64,000 nucleotides of DNA from NCBI GenBank assembly GCA_008921705.1, contig VFFE01006712.1, forward strand, positions 703,804 to 767,803. The letters run 5' to 3'. The stretch's first letter is position 1, and each line of letters starts with the position of its first letter. Of the stretch, positions 47,201 through 57,957 are shown piece by piece. Source of the DNA: Burhinus oedicnemus (taxonomy: Eukaryota; Chordata; Aves; Charadriiformes; Burhinidae). Under the pieces are notes generated by a model. That model ran no database searches, had not been told where the DNA came from, and saw nothing but the letters and a program-made list of their open reading frames with translations. The position numbers were made by a program, and so were the translations under genes.

Positions 47201-50200
47201 AGTTATGTTTACCATATCACAGGCAATACAGTAGGGTTAAAAACAGCAATCTTCATCAATAATTTAGCCACCAGGCAGATTCAATTCTGCATCAGAAAGC
47301 TCCAGCAGGAAAAATCAAATTCATACTCTTTATTCTGGCATTTAACGACGTTTACCACTATATTAGAAATAGCAATAGGACAGTGTTTCCCCTCTTTCAT
47401 CTAACACTCATCAATGTGTCTTTCACAAGGAATAAGCTGGAACAGCCACCAGCTGGTAACCAATTTCTGGTCATTAATGCTAACCAGGGCTGAATTTTAA
47501 ACCATGATTTTCCTTAGCACCTTCAGTTCCGATATAATTTTGCAACAGTCCCTGCTTCATATCCAAGAACCTGAGAGTATGTAGTTCCCTCAGTTTTAAT
47601 GTTTAGGGGGTTTGTTTATTTTCTGGAGATACTCTTCTATCGGCACCATCAATAGTCTGTCTCAGCAGCTTCTGCTAACAAAGTTGCAAAGTGCTTTGGT
47701 CTACTGAGGAAAACCAAACTCCCTTACCAGCACTTTTTAGGGTATCTCAGCCAAGTAACTGGTAAATTGTTGAAAGAAACTGGTAATATCCACCAGCTGT
47801 TGGTGGATTATCCAGCGGGATGCACAGTACTGGACATGGTTGGTGTTCATGCAGACGTTATGAGCCTGGTGAACTTGGTTTTGGAGCAATATAGTCAGGC
47901 AGACACCATGCTGTAGCACTGCACAAAGCTGGCCTGAGTCTGGATATGTTAGAGAGGACAGAATAGAGATACCAAGTTAGCTCCACTGCAGAAACATTTC
48001 ATTCATGTTCCAGCTTCTGCATTTGGCTTTTGTTTTTTTTTCTCCTTTATGCTGTTACCTCTTCTGGCCTCTTGAGTGACAAGCCAAGACCTGGGATTTT
48101 GTAAGTGGTTCCAGTAAGGAGAAGTCACTGAAGTAGTTAGCCATCATCAGTATAACTTTTTATTTACAAGAATGCCCAAATAGAAAGAAAAAATTTGTCT
48201 ATGTTTCTGGTTTCATCTTTCCTCCCTTGTATAAGTAACATGGAGCTGACTATGCTACACTCTAAATACTCTTCCCATATAAATAATACTACTACTTGCA
48301 TCTTGTCCAGCTCACTTATTTTAACTTTCCCATTTCCAGGTCCAAAGCAGATCTTACACAATATCTCTGCTCTGCTGGCTGCAAGAACCAGGAAAATAGT
48401 AACTAATTCAGTTTCTTCCTTCTTCTGAGAATTGCCTGCCAGCAGCATATGATTCAAGGGCCTTATCCTTGCAGAGATGCAAAGTCAGGGAAAAGACTAT
48501 CACAACCTGATTAGAGCCCCTCTTGGACTACTGAAAATTATTCACCAAACAGTTTAGCAGTGAATAATGTGTGACAGTCAGGCTGCTCATCAGCAGCTGT
48601 GGAGGAGCAGTCCATCACCAAGCAGCTTCCCTGAGGCTGATTAGCCCTGATTAGGCACCTCCTGAAGCTTCAGCAGCTCACTGGTTCAGCCCCAGGATGG
48701 GGTCTCTCTCTCCCTCTCCATCCCCGCACTTCAGGATACTGTTGCCAGGACAAACTTGTTCTACTGAGGTTTTAGGTTCAAATTCCAACATTTACCTGTT
48801 CATTGTTTAGAACTCCTTGTTATTTTCCCTCCCTTCACTCCCCCTTCATTAGGCTCCTCTCAGCAAACCCATCTGGTAGATATTTACCAAGCACCAAGGT
48901 GGAAGGAACGTGACTGTGGGTGAAAAGACTGTTTTTCGAAAGCAGGGGAGAGCTATGGAAAGTAAGTTTAGTCATCCACAAAGCTTCAGCCTGCTCACCC
49001 CATGTCTGGTGCTCAGTAGCCTGGAAGTCCATCACTCCTACACTGGGTTATTTTGTGCTCTTTATGGCACTGGGACAGTTGGACACACACTGGGTATTAA
49101 CACAAACACGGGCATTACGTTCATGGAAAACTGAACTACAAAAAGTATACAGGCTACGAAAAGGCATTTGAGACCTGGACAAAAAGGTCCAAGGCCACCA
49201 GGATCCTGTTGAACAGATGTGATGTTCTACTTCATGGAAAACTCAGTAACTGAATCAGGGAACTTTGGGATAATTTTGTAATTTTGTACGTTCACAGTGA
49301 TGTACAACATCCTACTTTCCTGAAAGTCAGGTGGACTGAACACTGAAGGGGGTTTTCCCACTCTTTCAATCCAGTACCTCAACACTGTACACTCTTGTTA
49401 TGACCACACACAGATGCTATACAATATGCATTGTGATTTTTTCCTTTATCATTTAGTGTTATTCTCTCATCCGCATACCCTGTCTTGACAAAATAATACA
49501 TAGACCCAGTTCATCCACACATATCACATTTCCAAGCTGCCTTGCACTGCCTCTGTTTGGGGCACAAATGCATGCCCCAGTACTTCATGCAACTAGCTTA
49601 AATGAAGGATCTACTCATTTCAACAAAATTTAATCCAACCCATAATGAGACAACCTTCTCTGTCAAGCAATTAACACATTTTAAATGGTCAAACTGCATC
49701 TGAAACCTGCATATGCTAAAGAAGACTGGTTCCTGACCTTAAGTAAACAATTCACACCTGCTAACACAACTATAATTGCAGCCTAGTAGCTCTGAAAGTG
49801 CTTGATCCAGAATGGGTATCTGAGGCTTATTCTCAAGCCCAGAGGCAATCGCATTTATTATGTTTGGGCAATCACAGACACAAGAATTAAAATCTGCTTT
49901 GAAGAATAACCCTGCCCAGCTTCACCTGCTTGTCTTAGAGATCAAATTTTTAAAGGGGAAGGAAGAGGAATGGGGAAAGTGAGACATCTGTGTTGGGCAT
50001 GTTTCAGATTTGGGAATCACAGTGAAGGAGCCATTCAAAATGTATCATGCCATTCAATGAAGGAGTGGAAGAAAAGAAAGTGCCCGTAGGTTTTAAAATG
50101 TCATGACATTCTTGTACAGAAAGAAAATTAAGAACAGGATGTCCAGAAAAGTCTCTGTTTTCACTTTCAGGCAAAATTGCAGAGGACCTTACAAATTTAT

Positions 50201-51866
50201 ATAATTAAATATTTAATTAAATTGCTGATCAAAGTTTCTACCAAAGGCTGAAAAAGGACTGGAAGGTGGTTTTTGTCTTGTCCCTTTATGATGCATAAAT
50301 TTCAGCCCTGCATGAGATACATTTTAGAAAAAGCATTACATTGTGAACCTGGTCAATGCAGGCTATGAGTCTTGATCAGTAGAGTACTCTATTCCCCAGT
50401 GGCACTGGCTGCCTTTTTACATTGAATTTCTAAGCCATCCTTTATTGCAGCATATATCCGTGAAAGCATTCAGTGGTGCAGACAATAACAAAGCACAAAC
50501 AAAGGGTGTTTGTATTTTAAGCCATACATTGTAAATACAGAAAAGATGACCTTAAACTACTCATCACAGTAGGAAATGGCAACAAACAATATTCAGGTTT
50601 CCTTGTTTGAAATTTTGTGTTTAGGGAATTGTTTGCCTGGGGAAAGAGGTGGGAGAGAATCCAGTGTTCCTTGGTTACTGGCTGTCCTTAATTTGGGATT
50701 TTTGAAGGGTGACACGCAGCACAGCGAGGCAGCTGTTGTGTGCATTCAGAAAACACCAACTCAATTCCCACTGAAAATTTTAAAAACAGAAATGTTGCAG
50801 GAGCTAAGGCTGCTCAGCGAAGGCTATGTTTCTTGAGCCTTTAGAAAGCTGTAAAAAAAAAAAAGTGCCTAAGTTATCCTTTTCCTCCGCTAAAGCTCAT
50901 GCTTTACCCAATTTAGGCCATGTAGTTGCCCCGAGCACAGGTGGTGAAGGCAACCCTCTCCCCTGCCATGTCTGGCCAGCGCTATCAAGATGGAGCATAA
51001 TTCACAAATAAGTAAGTAGGGTTGCATCAAATAAATAATAGACATAGTTAACAGGTTTCTCCTGTTATGGATATAATCCCCAGGACCTCACAGTCGGGGG
51101 ATAAGTCCTTCAAAGAGTATTTTTCCTTTGGTTTTCTATAAAAGGAGAATTATTTCACTCCACTTTGGTTTCCTTAGCACCTGAACTGATCAGGAGAAGA
51201 AATACTATTTCCTTCCAGAGTCTGCCCACTTGCACAGCACATTGCTAGCAAGTTGCCCCTGGGGTTTGCTGACGGAAAAGGGCAAAAAGGGAAAAAATGG
51301 GAAAACTGAGATTTCTGAAGATAGATGACCTCTCTGTGTCTTCCACCCAGGAAGAGAAACAAAACCCGATAGTGGCGACAAGTAAAAAAAAAAAAAAACA
51401 AGAGGCAAAATCAGCGCTTGGAGGTAAAAGGATACAATGAAGGCTGGGACCTGCAAAAGGAAAGAAGGCTGGTTCTTACACGGGGCTAAAAGTAGGAGCT
51501 ATGAAAACCCGCGTGCTGTGTTGAGCAGGGAGCTGCCTGAACTGCACAACAGGAGCTCAAAGGAGAAAGGTAGGGCTGAAACCTACTCTGCTGCCCGCAG
51601 TCTTGCTCTCTCCTGGAAGGAGGCATCAGCCTAGCCTACGAGGGAGAGGGCTGCCCCCACCTGCACACAAACGCTCTTTCCACTTGCTAGGAGCACTAAA
51701 TCCAGTTCCACGGTTGCCTGGGGAGATTTCTTCCTGCCTCTCCGACCAGGCAATGGAAATTTCAACAAGGCTGTATGGTTGTAATCCTCCCAGCCTGCTT
51801 GTTCCACTTTATATAATTTACCTTAATGGATGTTGGGCCAAGTGTCGGAGACAATAATCTGCGCAA
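44273..51866. other. Unique noncoding sequence
   Basis: About 7.6 kb with no recognised gene. It contains simple tracts at 45151-45188 (listed separately), 50853-50864 (A12) and 51384-51398 (A15). A local hairpin lies at 47788-47808, with ATCCACCA and TGGTGGAT arms and a 5-base loop. Open frames up to 102 codons are judged chance. Confidence 0.5.
45151..45188. repeat. A15 followed by GAA-rich tract
   Basis: An A15 run passes into GAAGAAAAAG and GAAGGAGAAGAAG words. It is a purine-only microsatellite, probably grown from a poly(A) run. Confidence 0.93.
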
Positions 51867-51927
51867 CAGGCTAGTGATTACACCAGTCAGCTCCAGTTTC
51901 TAGTCCACAGGCCAATGATTACATCAG
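51867..51927. promoter_or_regulatory. Imperfect 20-bp direct repeat around TGATTACA
   Basis: Two 20-base segments, 51867-51886 and 51908-51927, agree at 17 of 20 positions, and both contain TGATTACA. The offset is 41 bases, about four helical turns. Repeated PBX/HOX-like cores at that spacing could be paired binding sites. Chance duplication is the alternative. Confidence 0.25.
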
Positions 51928-52891
51928 AAAATAAACAAAAAAACCCCCAAACATTTTTAAACAGCACTTGTTTGTCAGCTGAGGAGAAACAGCTGAGACC
52001 CCTTTCTTTGGGTCTGAAAGAAAGGACCAACACCAGGAATTCCTCATGCTGTTCTCAGACTAGAGAGAAGGATCTACCTTCCAGAGAGGGCTTATCCCAG
52101 ATGATTGTGGCAACATGCAGAAAAGTTGCAGGTTCTTCCAGCACAAGGGTCCAGAAACTTTGTGGTTTGCTGTACCCAGTGGCACAAGAGGGAAAGGATC
52201 TGTCTCCAGAGTTCCCATCTGCTTGATAACAAGTACAAACTAAAAGACAGGTTCCCCAAATCCCAGAATCCTAGGAAGGAAAACGTGTACTCCCTTCAGT
52301 ACTTCATATGAAAGCTGCTTCCCATGCTCGTGTCTACTTCCCCTACAGTCCGGAGGTAGGGAGGGCACCCACATTTCCCTCCCAGGAATCAGAGTAAGGT
52401 CAGGTCAATACCCAAAGCCAGCAGCCAAAATGTGCTCCCAGATCCAAAAAATAACCTTTTTTCCCCCAGAAAAGAGTGGCGTGATTTAAGCACCAAACTT
52501 CAGAAGCAAATTCACAAATACAAACAGCAAGTAAAAACTGAAAAGGAGCTTTGTCTACCCTGAATATGAACATCAAATTCCTCCCATGCAAGGAAGCCTG
52601 AGCTTCTAAATCAGGACAGAGAACTTTACTAGGCAATAGGGTACCTGAAAGTTAAGTTTTCCAGTCCCCAAGTTCCTTTGTAGATCGACCATTTAGGTCC
52701 CTGCTTCCCTTTGTGGAAGTAAATCAGCAGACGCCTACACGTGTGGGGTGCATGTACCCCTCAGCAGAGACACAGTCTCTCCAAAGCACCTCACAAGGTG
52801 TCAGGAGGGGATATTTCTCATAGCCAACATCAGCAGCAGATTTTTCTGTGACTTTGTAAACGAACGCTGAATTTGCTGAAAACCATAAGGC
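51928..52891. other. Unique noncoding sequence before the gap
   Basis: No gene or mobile element was recognised. A 103-codon frame at 51915-52226 (+) has no identifiable domain. Sequence quality may fall towards the G-run at the right end. Confidence 0.5.
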
Positions 52892-52921
52892 GGGGGGGGG
52901 GNNNNNNNNNNNNNNNNNNNN
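52892..52921. other. G10 run and 20-N assembly gap
   Basis: Positions 52892-52901 are all G, and 52902-52921 are N. The gap directly follows the G-run and precedes a GGGGGAGGGGG stretch. This is the usual place for a sequencing dropout. The true missing length is unknown. Confidence 0.99.
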
Positions 52922-53163
52922 TATGAAGTGAAGGGGGAGGGGGAGTTATTACGATAGAAAAAAATTCTTCACCAAAAGGGTTGTCAAGCATTGGAACAGG
53001 CTGCCCAGGGAAAGCGGTTGAGTCGCCATCCCTGGAGGTATTTAGAAGTGCAGACGTAGTGCTGAGGGACATGTTTTAGCGGTAGCTTGGCAGTGCTAGG
53101 TTAAGGGTTGGACTCGATGATCTTCAAGGTCTCTTCCAACCAAAACGATTCTATGATTCTATG
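52922..53163 (+). mobile_element. CR1 LINE 3' fragment beside gap
   Basis: A plus-strand CR1 3' end. AAATTCTTCACCAAAAGGG (52963-52981), GGAACAGGCTGCCCAGGG and CCATCCCTGGAGGTATTTAG lead into GGTTGGACTCGATGATCTTC and end in ATTCTATGATTCTATG (53148-53163). The ACTCGATGATCTTCAAGG 3' UTR type is related to the 43749 copy, not to the 4381 copy. The left limit is uncertain because of the gap. Confidence 0.93.
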
Positions 53164-53164
53164 A

Positions 53165-53480
53165 AGCGAAGCACCAGGTACCCGCCGCAGACGGCAAATC
53201 GCAGCCACAGCAGCGGCGTACCCATTCTTTTTCCTCGCTTACTTTAACAAAACACGGCGAAAACGTCGAGGCTGACTCGTTTCTAAGCCGGGAGAACGCA
53301 AACGCCGTCTTCCCGCCGGGGCGAGGACGGCCGGAGCCGGCTACGCTCCTGTTCCCCACCGCGCCGCGGGGCGGCGGGGCCGGGGGGGCGGCACGGCGGC
53401 GGCCGGGGCGGGAGCGGGGCCGGGGTACGGCACGGCGGCGGCCGGGGCGGCAGCAGCCTGCGGGCACCGCTGGCCCTGCC
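53165..53480. promoter_or_regulatory. CpG island, possible promoter
   Basis: About 315 bases of very GC- and CpG-rich sequence, the only such island in the window. The core is 53300-53460. A perfect 23-bp direct repeat (53389-53411 and 53428-53450, offset 39) is built of CGGCACGGCGGCGG plus CCGGGGCGG. Two G-quadruplex patterns lie on the plus strand, at 53368-53388 and 53405-53425. CpG-rich islands usually mark transcription starts in birds. No convincing first exon is visible, so it could serve an unannotated or noncoding transcript or be an alternative promoter. The minus-strand frame across it is compositional. Confidence 0.65.
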
Positions 53481-53496
53481 TGAAATTATTCAAGAC

Positions 53497-53511
53497 AGTG
53501 CCATCTACTGG
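53497..53511 (-). promoter_or_regulatory. CTCF-type binding site
   Basis: The minus strand reads CCAGTAGATGGCACT, which agrees at all 15 positions with the CTCF core consensus CCASYAGRKGGCRSY. It sits directly beside the CpG island, a common setting for CTCF. Binding itself is not shown by sequence. Confidence 0.6.
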
Positions 53512-54310
53512 GGCCAGCTGCAGGACGGAGCCTCGGCCAAAGGGCCGTTAGTCGGGTTTTTGTGTTCCTGTTCGTAATTAACTCGGGTGTTTTGATAGGC
53601 GAGGACACGGCTGATGAATGCTAAAGATTTTAGAAGTACCCTCTGCATGTCATTAAAATGCCTTGCAAAATGTTCTCCAAAGGTCAAACTGCTTCGTACG
53701 GTGCTTGGTTTCTTTAGATTTTTTTGAATCATGAGGGAGACGAGGGATTTGATTTTTTTTTAATTGATACTCTCCAGCACAATAAAAGCTCAATCAGTAA
53801 AGCACTTAAGCAAATGCTCACCTTTAATCATCTAAGTGGCTTCTCTGATGGTGGCGGAAATAATTGCATTTGCTCAAAAGTCCTGCAGAGCAAGATGTGA
53901 GATTAGGGTAAAAGAGAAAAAAAACATGCTTACAAAAGTATTTGTCTCTTACTAACCCAGGAATCACACAGACGCATTCTAGACTCGGAATCATGCATGA
54001 AAAGAAAGCCATGAGAAAAGTATGTGAAGCAAAAATTTAATCTTATGTGAAGAAAATATATATTGTAAAATCACTCCACTGCTTGAATTAGAACTAATAG
54101 AAAATGGATCATTTAAAGTTATTAGCAAGTTAATATTCAGCAGTTCAAAAATTCTTATATTATCTGTTCAAATTATTTATAGACTTTCTAGAACTGATGC
54201 TTATAACCTCAAATCCTTCCTGGACTGTTCAATATACTAAAAAACTTTCTCTACTTGTCTGTCTAAGAGCATCAAGAGCAATAATCGTGCTAATTTTACA
54301 ACCTTTATTC
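53512..54310. other. Unique sequence beside the CpG island
   Basis: GC content falls quickly after 53560. A 75-codon minus-strand frame (53505-53732) abuts the island but shows no recognisable domain. Nothing else was recognised. Confidence 0.45.
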
Positions 54311-54395
54311 CAGCTCTAGTTTTACACTTGAGAAACTCGGACGTGGAGAGTGCCTAAAGCTAGAATTTAAGATCTGCTCACCAATCTTGGGTGAC
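54311..54395 (-). repeat. Possible MIR-like SINE relic
   Basis: The plus strand reads TTTTACACTTGAGAAACTC, then GGACGTGGAGAGTG. This parallels the antisense of the conserved MIR region that reads TTTTACAGATGAGGAAACTG, then AGGCACAGAGAG. It is followed by AGAATTTAAGATCTGCTC in the place of the B-box part. The match is short and decayed. Confidence 0.3.
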
Positions 54396-57271
54396 CAACC
54401 TGAGCTACCTACGGAGTCTGTCTCAGTTATGGAAGATGCTTGCCTTATCAGTTTATGGACTGTACAAAGAAGATGAAGAGGGAATAATTTTCACAAGAAA
54501 AATAAAGGACCTCTAGTGAAATTATCATGCTGAAGGTTTTTTTAAAGAAATATACTTTTAGAACAAGTTGTAATTAAATTGCGGACTTCAGTGCTACGTT
54601 TTGTTAGGGATATGAAAAGTATAAAAACATGTTCCAAGAGGATTAACTAAATTCATGGATGATAACTCCATCAAAGAGCTATAGTGCTATATTCTTGTTT
54701 TTCAGAACTGCCTTTTTATAGTCTTATGTATATTCAAAGCACATTTTCAAGCAGCTCCAGCATCAGTTGTGTGTGTGCTCAGCACCACCACAAAGCTATC
54801 CCTAGGTCTTTCATACTGTTCTCCAGGCAATGTGATACACGTCATTAATGGCCAACTGTGATCATTTTGTCTTCAGCTTCCTGTACATCTACAGAAAGAT
54901 TCTGAGCACCCATGTGTAGTGTGATCGCCTCTGTAGGCAGCCGGGGAGTCTCAGAAGAGCCAGTCAGCTCTTTCAGAGCAGTGGAAGTTGCTTAAATCCC
55001 TGGTATCCAATTTTTGCCAGCACATTTGCCTAAACCCCACTAGGATGGGGTTTCCTTAAATGCTCGTGATCCCTCAAACATCCAATCCAACAGAGAGCAT
55101 CAGAGCACGCTTCTAGGAGAAGCTTCATGCTTCAAAGGGGAACTATTGCTTTGGAAGAAAAAAAAAACTTCTAAAACTAGGTTATTTGATTCAGGACCTG
55201 ATAAGAAGCTACAGCTGTCATGGGGAGCTGTACAAAGTGAGAGAAATAAGGAGCATCTAATATCCGCCCTGGCTGTGAGCAGGCCCACAAACATCTACTT
55301 CCAGCCACACAACAGTAGCCACCCGACAGCATTTGCTATCTGTACCACATCCAGTGGGTCCTGGTGCAGCACTGCCGTTTCTGGGATTGGAAGCTTTCGT
55401 TTCATAACCAAGTTCCTATATCAATTCTCCCAGCATCCCATGTCAGTGATTTAAGAGCCCGTTAAGGAGGAAAGCAGTGGGGACATAAACACAAAAGGCT
55501 GAATTTAATGAAGAAATAATAGAGCATGAAGAGCTGCTCCATGGTTATGAAGGCATCTGTACTGATCTTCTAAGGAGTGGAGCAGGAGTGCAAGCACGAG
55601 AAGACTCTGGCAGGAAATCAGATAGAGATAGACAAGCTTTGGAGACCAGCCAGTCTTTCTTATTGGAAAAAAAAAAAAATCTCATTTCACCCTTGGAGAA
55701 CGTGATACTCCTGTGGTTTGCTACCACTGCTGTGTGACATTAAGAGAGCTGGATGAGTAGCTGAACAGCTGATGTGAGAGGTAATATGAAATTAGGTTTT
55801 ACCATGAGAATAAGTGAACATGCAGTGGGAACAGTGGCCCGCTAGCTGGAAGAGCACTGCCTGTTCACAGGACACTGCCCAGAGGACCTTGCTTGTTCCC
55901 AAAGCAGACTGCACCAGCTCAAGTCCTTTAGTTGCCGAAGCTGGGGTACCACAGACCCGACTTCCTCCCATGGTAGTCCCTGAGCATAACCCATGCCCTG
56001 AGTGCAGGCTTGTATTTGCTGGGCTAGGAATCACTCTCTGGTTCTCTTTTACTCATATATAGCTCCTGTACTCCCTCTGCACTGCATTTTGAGTGGGCCT
56101 ACAATCAAAACACAACATAAACATGGCAACAAGAAACAGCTTATGGATTTAGCATCTCGTATCCACTGTGAAATATTGCAGAGTCCTGGTCCTTTCAGCA
56201 GCCCACAGCTGGGTTTGCTTCTTGCAGACACCAGGGAACTGGTGGATGCCCAGGTCATTAAGACAGTGTCAGGCAAGAGCTGGAGCCCTTTTATTTGATG
56301 TAGCCAGAATGGTTCCTCTTGGGACAGCCCTCCTGAGAGTGCTCCAGCCCACTGCTACCTGCTTGCTGACGTGTGGTGGATCCTAGAGACACGCTGGCAA
56401 TCTTCATAAGGCAGTGCTGGCTGCCTTTATATGCTGAAAAAGGCAAGTAGTAGTATATAGTACACAACCCTGCTGTACAGCAACTAATTCCAAATATTCA
56501 TCCCTCTGAAAATGCTGGTGGAAACCCTGCCAACACCAGTCACTTAAATAGAGGAGATAATTTGCTTTGAATTTTGAGGGGGTGTTAACGTAGAAAAAAA
56601 TCTTCATTTCTGACCCACTTCTGTACTCGTTGTTTCACAAAGTGCTCACACTTCTGACAAGTGTGAGAAGGCTCCTCATACAAGTGTTTCCTGACCTTGC
56701 TTTCTGAATTAGATTTGCTAAGCGTTAGCTGTCAGCTGGTAAATGAGAAGTGAAACCAGTCATCGTTTCCCGCATATGCTGCTCTGGGACAGCAGCTTTG
56801 GGTGCTAAGTCTTGAGATCGGTTCCCTGCAGCTCTTGAAGATGATGGAGGCGTTTTAATACATTTTATAACTCCATCACACATAATTGCATTAAGTTCTC
56901 AGAGCTGTTGCCTACATGCTTTGGGATGTATCCACTGTCTCTGCACACTAACGGATGGCTGAGTTACACACACAGAGTCCTTCAAGTAAGTGGGATGCTA
57001 ATTTAGCATATTTCCAAGATGTTTGCCCATGGCTGACAGCTATGAACTACAGGAGATTTCTGCCCTTCTGGAGAGGCAGCTGGAGGCCAGATTGGGGTGT
57101 CCAAGGTGATTAGACTCCTACACTTAGGCAACTAAATCCATACAACCCTTATGCTATGCTGGCCCCAGATTAGCCCATCCCTACACCCCAGGAACAGCTG
57201 CATGTTGGTTCACCACCAACCACAAAACTCCCTGGAGCCAGCAGAAGCTGCCGCCTTCAAACAGCCATGAG
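54396..57271. other. Unique noncoding sequence
   Basis: No gene was recognised. It holds short A runs at 55158-55167 and 55667-55679 (A13). Several 70-102 codon frames at 55100-56400 overlap on both strands and look like chance. Confidence 0.5.
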
Positions 57272-57957
57272 TGTTGCGGATGGAGCGATGCACTTCACTC
57301 ATAGAGAGAAGCAGCAATACATTTATTGATATAAAACAGGGATTTAACAAAGTTTGATGGTAAATGCGACAGTGTTTTAACAAGATTTAAGATGGCAAGG
57401 CACAATTGGTTATTTACTGCATAGAGGACAGGGACAGACAGAGCTGTCAGGGAGACCCTCCCACTGAGTCAAGGTTTCAGAAAGCACACCCTTGCTTTCT
57501 GAACTCCTTCTCAGAGAGGGGTCTAGGTGCAGCTGGATCCAATCCTAGTCCCAGACTTGGTCAATGGTTTATGTCTGAAGGATTATACATGCGCAATCAA
57601 TCCTTTATATCACTTAGCTAAGATTACAAAGTTCAGCATGCTGTTAGTCACTTATCAAGGATCCGTTGTGGCAAGGAATCTCTGAACCTCGAGGAGTAAC
57701 CTTGAGGGCATCCCTACTCAAGGGGAGATCCTGGTGTGCAGCCTTCTGACGTTCAGGAGAGCTCAAAGAGCTCTTGGGCTGTTCACTATTTATGGAGGTA
57801 AGATGATTGACCTATAGTTATATTTGCATATTGATCACAGAACCAGCATTACTCAAATTAGCCCTTGGCTACTGCATTGTTATCTGTCTCCCCGGAACCA
57901 TATTGAGCCCTGGATGCTGCCATCATGACTACATGCAGCCATTATGACCACCACAGG
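57272..57957 (-). mobile_element. Solo LTR relic of an endogenous retrovirus
   Basis: In minus orientation the segment has LTR organisation. A TATA-like CCATAAATAG lies at 57786-57795, and a poly(A) signal AATAAA at 57322-57327. A U5-like end follows, finishing CCGCAACA at 57272. A possible start TGTGGTGG lies at 57950-57957. The bases beyond the 3' terminus (CTCATGGC) do not form a primer-binding site, and no internal retroviral sequence follows, so it is solo. I find no target duplication. The right boundary could lie as far as 58115. Confidence 0.5.

Noticed and set aside
48764..48800. GGTTCAAATTCC as a tRNA or SINE B box
   Set aside because: No A box at the right distance and no tRNA fold. 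A single box is not informative.
53159..53467. Minus-strand open frame through the CpG island as a first coding exon
   Set aside because: The Arg/Pro/Gly-rich peptide reflects GC repeats, and the frame runs into the CR1 tail.
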